NCBI RefSeq assembly: GCF_020991475.1
Contig: NZ_JAJMPA010000001.1
Location: forward strand, 1,240,001-1,304,000
Direction of reading: 5' to 3'
Source: Pedobacter sp. MC2016-14
GTDB taxonomy: Bacteria > Bacteroidota > Bacteroidia > Sphingobacteriales > Sphingobacteriaceae
Length of the DNA: 64,000 nucleotides
Positions 61,096-64,000 of the stretch are shown here, piece by piece. Numbering within the stretch: position 1 is the stretch's first letter; each line of letters opens with the position of its first letter. Below the pieces are notes generated by a model, which saw only the letters and a list, made by a program, of their open reading frames with translations, made no database searches and had not been told where the DNA came from. Position numbers and translations under genes: made by a program.

Positions 61096-62190
61096 ATGAC
61101 CCAGATAAAAAACCGTGCATACATTAGTATTCTACTCCATGTTTTGGTATGGGTACTGTTTGCCTTTTCGCTTCTTTTTTACCATCCCCTAACCTGGGGT
61201 ATTGAACTGCCCCTGCAATTTTGGATAAAACAATCTGGCATTTTGCTATTACTGATTGCCATCTTTTACCTCAATAGTTATGTTTTGGTGCCTCAATTGC
61301 TGCTCAAGAACAAGAACATGTGGTTTGCAATGGTTATCCTGGCCGTAGCGCTGTTGGCTGGTCCGCTGGCAAGGGTGTTGGACAATGTGCTTGACCTTCC
61401 CAATTTAATGCAGCAGGCATTTAACAAGATGGGCGTTGCCGGGCCTCCTAAAAAACGGGATGCGATTGATCTTTTCCTGGTGATGATGGTTTTGCTGATT
61501 GCGGGGATTAGTACCAGTTTTAGCCTGATCCAGAAGCGGCAGCTGGACAAGCAGGCGCGTGAAGCGGAAGAAAAAGAGCGCATAGGCTCTGAATTGTCTT
61601 TTCTAAAAGCGCAGATTAACCCGCATTTCTTTTTTAACACACTGAATAACATTTATGCCCTTACCCATGTAGATGTAGAAAATTCCAGAAGGGCTTTGCA
61701 TAAGCTGTCCAGAATGATGCGCTACCTGTTGTACGAAACGCAATCCGGCAATGCGCCACTGGCTAAAGAGATTTCCTTTATCAATGATTACATAGAACTC
61801 ATGAAACTGAGGTTGAACGATACCATGCAAGTGCGTTTTGAAGCGCCGGAAATTGTTGAGGAACTTTCTATTGCGCCAATGCTTTTTCTACCTTGTGTAG
61901 AAAATGCTTTTAAGCATGGTGTAAGCACAACGCAGCCTTCGCAAATTTTGATACAACTTACTGTTGCCGGCAATGAGCTGGATTTTAAAGTTAGCAATAC
62001 CATCTTTAATGAAAATGCACTTACTGCCGATGAATATGGGGGCATAGGCCTCAGCAATACCAAACGTCGCCTGGAACTCTTATATCCTGGCAGACATACT
62101 TTTCTGGCACAAAAACTGGAAGATAGCAATGAATTTATTGTTCACTTAAAACTTGTAACCGATGGTACTCAATTGCATAGCGGTAGATGA
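61096..62190 (+). CDS. LytS-type sensor histidine kinase
   Basis: 364 residues. Four N-terminal membrane helices (about 10-32, 42-62, 72-92, 125-145), then a coiled linker and the His_kinase domain of the LytS/YehU type: QINPHFFFNTLNNIYALTHV with His177, a FVNDYIxLMKLRL-like SFINDYIELMKLRLNDT, PMLFLPCVENAFKHGVSTTQ (N-box) and YGGIGLSNTKRRLELLYPG. It has no extracellular sensing domain beyond the loops. Its 3' end overlaps the regulator gene by 29 nt. Confidence 0.95.
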   Translation: MTQIKNRAYISILLHVLVWVLFAFSLLFYHPLTWGIELPLQFWIKQSGILLLLIAIFYLNSYVLVPQLLLKNKNMWFAMVILAVALLAGPLARVLDNVLDLPNLMQQAFNKMGVAGPPKKRDAIDLFLVMMVLLIAGISTSFSLIQKRQLDKQAREAEEKERIGSELSFLKAQINPHFFFNTLNNIYALTHVDVENSRRALHKLSRMMRYLLYETQSGNAPLAKEISFINDYIELMKLRLNDTMQVRFEAPEIVEELSIAPMLFLPCVENAFKHGVSTTQPSQILIQLTVAGNELDFKVSNTIFNENALTADEYGGIGLSNTKRRLELLYPGRHTFLAQKLEDSNEFIVHLKLVTDGTQLHSGR

Positions 62191-62908
62191 TGAGCCCCTG
62201 GCATTAGGCCTGGTGTGCAGCTTTATAGAACAAACTCCCTTCCTGAAACTTGTTGGTCGTTTTTCCAGTGGCATTACGGCTTTATTGTTTTTACATGAAC
62301 AGTCAGTTGATCTGATTTTTCTGGACATCCAGATGCCAGACCTTACCGGGATGCAGATGGCACGTTTGCTGGAGAAACCCACAAGCGGCAATGCACCAAG
62401 GGTAATTTTTACCACTGCTTTTAACAATTATGCCTTGGAGGGCTATAAGGTGGATGCTTTGGACTACCTGCTTAAGCCTTTTGATTACGAAGAGTTTTTG
62501 AAAGCCGCTCATAAAGGCAGGGCCTACGCAGAATTGCTAAGTAGTGTTAACAATCCGGCAGCGACTATACTGGAAAGCCATGATGAGGAATTCATTTTTC
62601 TAAAAGTAGAATACCAATTGCTTAAGGTAGCGGTAAAAGACATTCTGTATATAGAAGGACTTAAAGACTATGTGAAGGTTTACCTGGAGGGACAATCAAA
62701 GCCCGTATTAACTTTAACTACTTTAAAGGCCATGGAAGAGCGGCTTCCGGTAAAAAACTTTTTGCGTGTGCACCGGTCTTACATTGTAGCGCTGGATAAG
62801 ATCAGTAGCGTTGCTAAAAACTCCCTGAATATTGGAACCCTGAGTGTTACCGTAGGCGAGCAGTACCGTGAGGCTTTTAACGAATGGTTAAAGAAGTGGA
62901 TATATTAA
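62162..62908 (+). CDS. LytTR response regulator
   Basis: 248 residues. Receiver domain (1-120) with Asp9-Asp10 and Glu11 in AVDDEPLAL, phospho-acceptor Asp55 in IFLDIQMPDL, and Lys in YLLKPF. LytTR DNA-binding domain (about 140-245) with ILYIEGLKDYVKVYLEG, MEERLPVKNFLRVHRSYIVA and LSVTVGEQYREAFNEWL. The partner of the preceding kinase. It is next to the divergent efflux operon, which may be its target. Confidence 0.95.
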   Translation: MVLNCIAVDDEPLALGLVCSFIEQTPFLKLVGRFSSGITALLFLHEQSVDLIFLDIQMPDLTGMQMARLLEKPTSGNAPRVIFTTAFNNYALEGYKVDALDYLLKPFDYEEFLKAAHKGRAYAELLSSVNNPAATILESHDEEFIFLKVEYQLLKVAVKDILYIEGLKDYVKVYLEGQSKPVLTLTTLKAMEERLPVKNFLRVHRSYIVALDKISSVAKNSLNIGTLSVTVGEQYREAFNEWLKKWIY

Positions 62909-62939
62909 CCTAAATGCCTATAATTGTTTTTTTAAATTT

Positions 62940-63542
62940 ATGGATGCTCATGAATTAGCAAATTATAGAGATGATATGCTGATGGATTTAATTCGTCAGG
63001 ATAAGCATTTTGCGTTCAATGAGTTGTACAGGAGGCATTGGGAAAAAATGCTCAATGTTGCCTATAAAAGATTAAAATCTGCTGATGTTGCGGAAGAACT
63101 GGTACAAGAGGCTTTTTTAAATTTGTACCTGAAAAGAAAAACCCTGGTCATCACTACATCCATTGCCGCCTACCTGCATACGGTGCTCAAATATAAAGTG
63201 CTGGATGAGGTTAGGGCACAATTGGTGCGCAACAATTACCGGGAGGAATGGTTAAACAGGCCGGAGGTGGTATCAGATGATGTGCATACCATGCTGGAAC
63301 ATAAGGAGCTTTCTACGCTGATGCTAAATATGGCCGATCAGCTTGCGCCTAAATGTAAGGAAGTGTTTTTGCTGCGGTATAAAGAGCAATTGAGCATTAA
63401 AATGATTGCCGAGCAATTACAGATTTCGGAAAAGACAGTTGAGGGACATATCAGTGTAGCTCGTAAAACCTTGAAAGTATTGCTGAAAGATTACCGTGCG
63501 GATTTCCTTTCTGCACTGATTTTTCTCTCCTTATTGCGCTAA
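62940..63542 (+). CDS. ECF sigma-70 factor
   Basis: 200 residues: region 2 (about 20-95, FNELYRRHWEKMLNVAYKRL, VAEELVQEAFLNLYLKRK) and region 4 (about 130-185, LAPKCKEVFLLRYKEQLSIK and QLQISEKTVEGHISVARKTL). Ends with a hydrophobic SALIFLSLLR tail. The FecR-like gene 90 nt downstream is its probable anti-sigma factor, a standard SusC-regulating pair of Bacteroidetes. It begins 31 nt after the LytTR gene. Confidence 0.93.
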   Translation: MDAHELANYRDDMLMDLIRQDKHFAFNELYRRHWEKMLNVAYKRLKSADVAEELVQEAFLNLYLKRKTLVITTSIAAYLHTVLKYKVLDEVRAQLVRNNYREEWLNRPEVVSDDVHTMLEHKELSTLMLNMADQLAPKCKEVFLLRYKEQLSIKMIAEQLQISEKTVEGHISVARKTLKVLLKDYRADFLSALIFLSLLR

Positions 63543-63632
63543 TTTCATTTTTTTCATTTTTCAGCAAGGGTTTTTCATTTCACAAACGATATGGTTTATA
63601 GAGCGGGGTTATTTTCCGCATTACCTTGAACT

Positions 63633-64000
63633 ATGATCAGTAAAGAACGTCTGGAATATTTAATCACTGCCTGCCAAAATCTGGAGGCTTCTGCCGCAGA
63701 GCAGGAGGAACTGGATTATTGGTATGCAAGCTTTGAACTTGACCAGGATTTTACGGCTGCCTTAAATGCAGCTGAAAAATCTGCGGTTGAAGCGCGCTTG
63801 ATGAAAGACCTGGACTCCCGGATTAAAAAATCTGTATGGAAATGGAACTGGCAACCCTATGCTGCTGCGGCAGCGGTGTTGATGGTACTGACTGCTGGTT
63901 TAATGATGTATAAATCCAATCGTAGTGTTGCGCCGGCAATCAGCAAGGTTAAAAAATATCAAAACGACGTAGCTCCGGGAAAAAACAGGGCATTCCTTAC
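63633..64000 (+). CDS. FecR-like anti-sigma factor (partial)
   Basis: The first 122 codons of a gene cut by the window end. MISKERLEYLITACQNLEAS, then EEQELDYW-like AEQEELDYWYASFELDQDF, is the cytoplasmic sigma-binding part. A membrane helix follows (about 73-92, PYAAAAAVLMVLTAGLMMY), and then the start of the periplasmic FecR domain (VAPGKNRAFLT). Such proteins hold the sigma factor until a TonB receptor signals. The receptor gene expected next lies beyond the window. Confidence 0.88.
   Translation, partial: MISKERLEYLITACQNLEASAAEQEELDYWYASFELDQDFTAALNAAEKSAVEARLMKDLDSRIKKSVWKWNWQPYAAAAAVLMVLTAGLMMYKSNRSVAPAISKVKKYQNDVAPGKNRAFL

Overview
The window looks like a chromosomal piece of a Bacteroidetes bacterium of the Sphingobacteriaceae type, with Pedobacter the best guess. 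The signs are two SusC/SusD pairs, two hybrid two-component regulators, ECF sigma/FecR genes, TAnnTTTG-type -7 promoter boxes, few Shine-Dalgarno sites, and many secreted glycoside hydrolases with signal peptides or lipoprotein cysteines. This assignment is inference; no rRNA or species marker is present.

Layout. (1) 0.2-4.7 kb holds a LOV (blue-light) histidine kinase with an overlapping single-domain response regulator, a tRNA-Cys, a sigma-like protein reduced to region 2, a deleted remnant of a Fic-family gene, and ThuA-like and Dabb proteins transcribed divergently. (2) 4.8-34.8 kb is a large polysaccharide utilisation locus (PUL 1). It has a hybrid two-component regulator, an ECF sigma factor without an adjacent anti-sigma gene, SusC/SusD, an Ig-repeat surface lipoprotein, two alginate-lyase-fold proteins, GH88, GH97, GH127, two GH43-type enzymes, an FHS-family sugar importer, a serine-hydrolase/alpha-beta-hydrolase fusion, a putative esterase and a 777-residue protein I cannot name. 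The chemistry points to a uronic-acid-rich, arabinose-decorated plant glycan. (3) 34.8-52.2 kb is a second, pectin-type locus (PUL 2): GH28, CE12 acetylesterase, a second hybrid regulator, SusC/SusD, a beta-helix surface lipoprotein, GH3 and CE8 pectin methylesterase. A matching 59-bp element lies upstream of both GH28 and susC in PUL 2, and it contains two TTTnAACC-like half-sites 21 bp apart. It is a strong candidate operator for the PUL 2 regulator.

(4) 52.3-56.4 kb is a compact kaiC-kaiB-kaiB-histidine kinase operon. The KaiC has both ATPase domains with intact Walker and catalytic Glu pairs, and a Thr/Ser/Ser triad aligning with the cyanobacterial phosphorylation sites. It carries a coiled-coil C-terminal extension, and there is no KaiA. 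(5) 56.4-60.9 kb, minus strand, is a TolC / MacA / MacB-type tripartite efflux operon. (6) 61.1-64 kb is a LytS/LytTR two-component pair, then an ECF sigma gene and the start of its FecR-like anti-sigma gene, cut by the window end.

How the parts work together. In each PUL the outer-membrane SusC/SusD pair and surface lipoproteins should capture and import oligosaccharides. Lyases, esterases and hydrolases trim them, and the hybrid regulator senses a product in the periplasm and activates transcription. The most unusual material is the kai operon, the LOV kinase, the unassigned PUL 1 enzymes and the shared PUL 2 operator.
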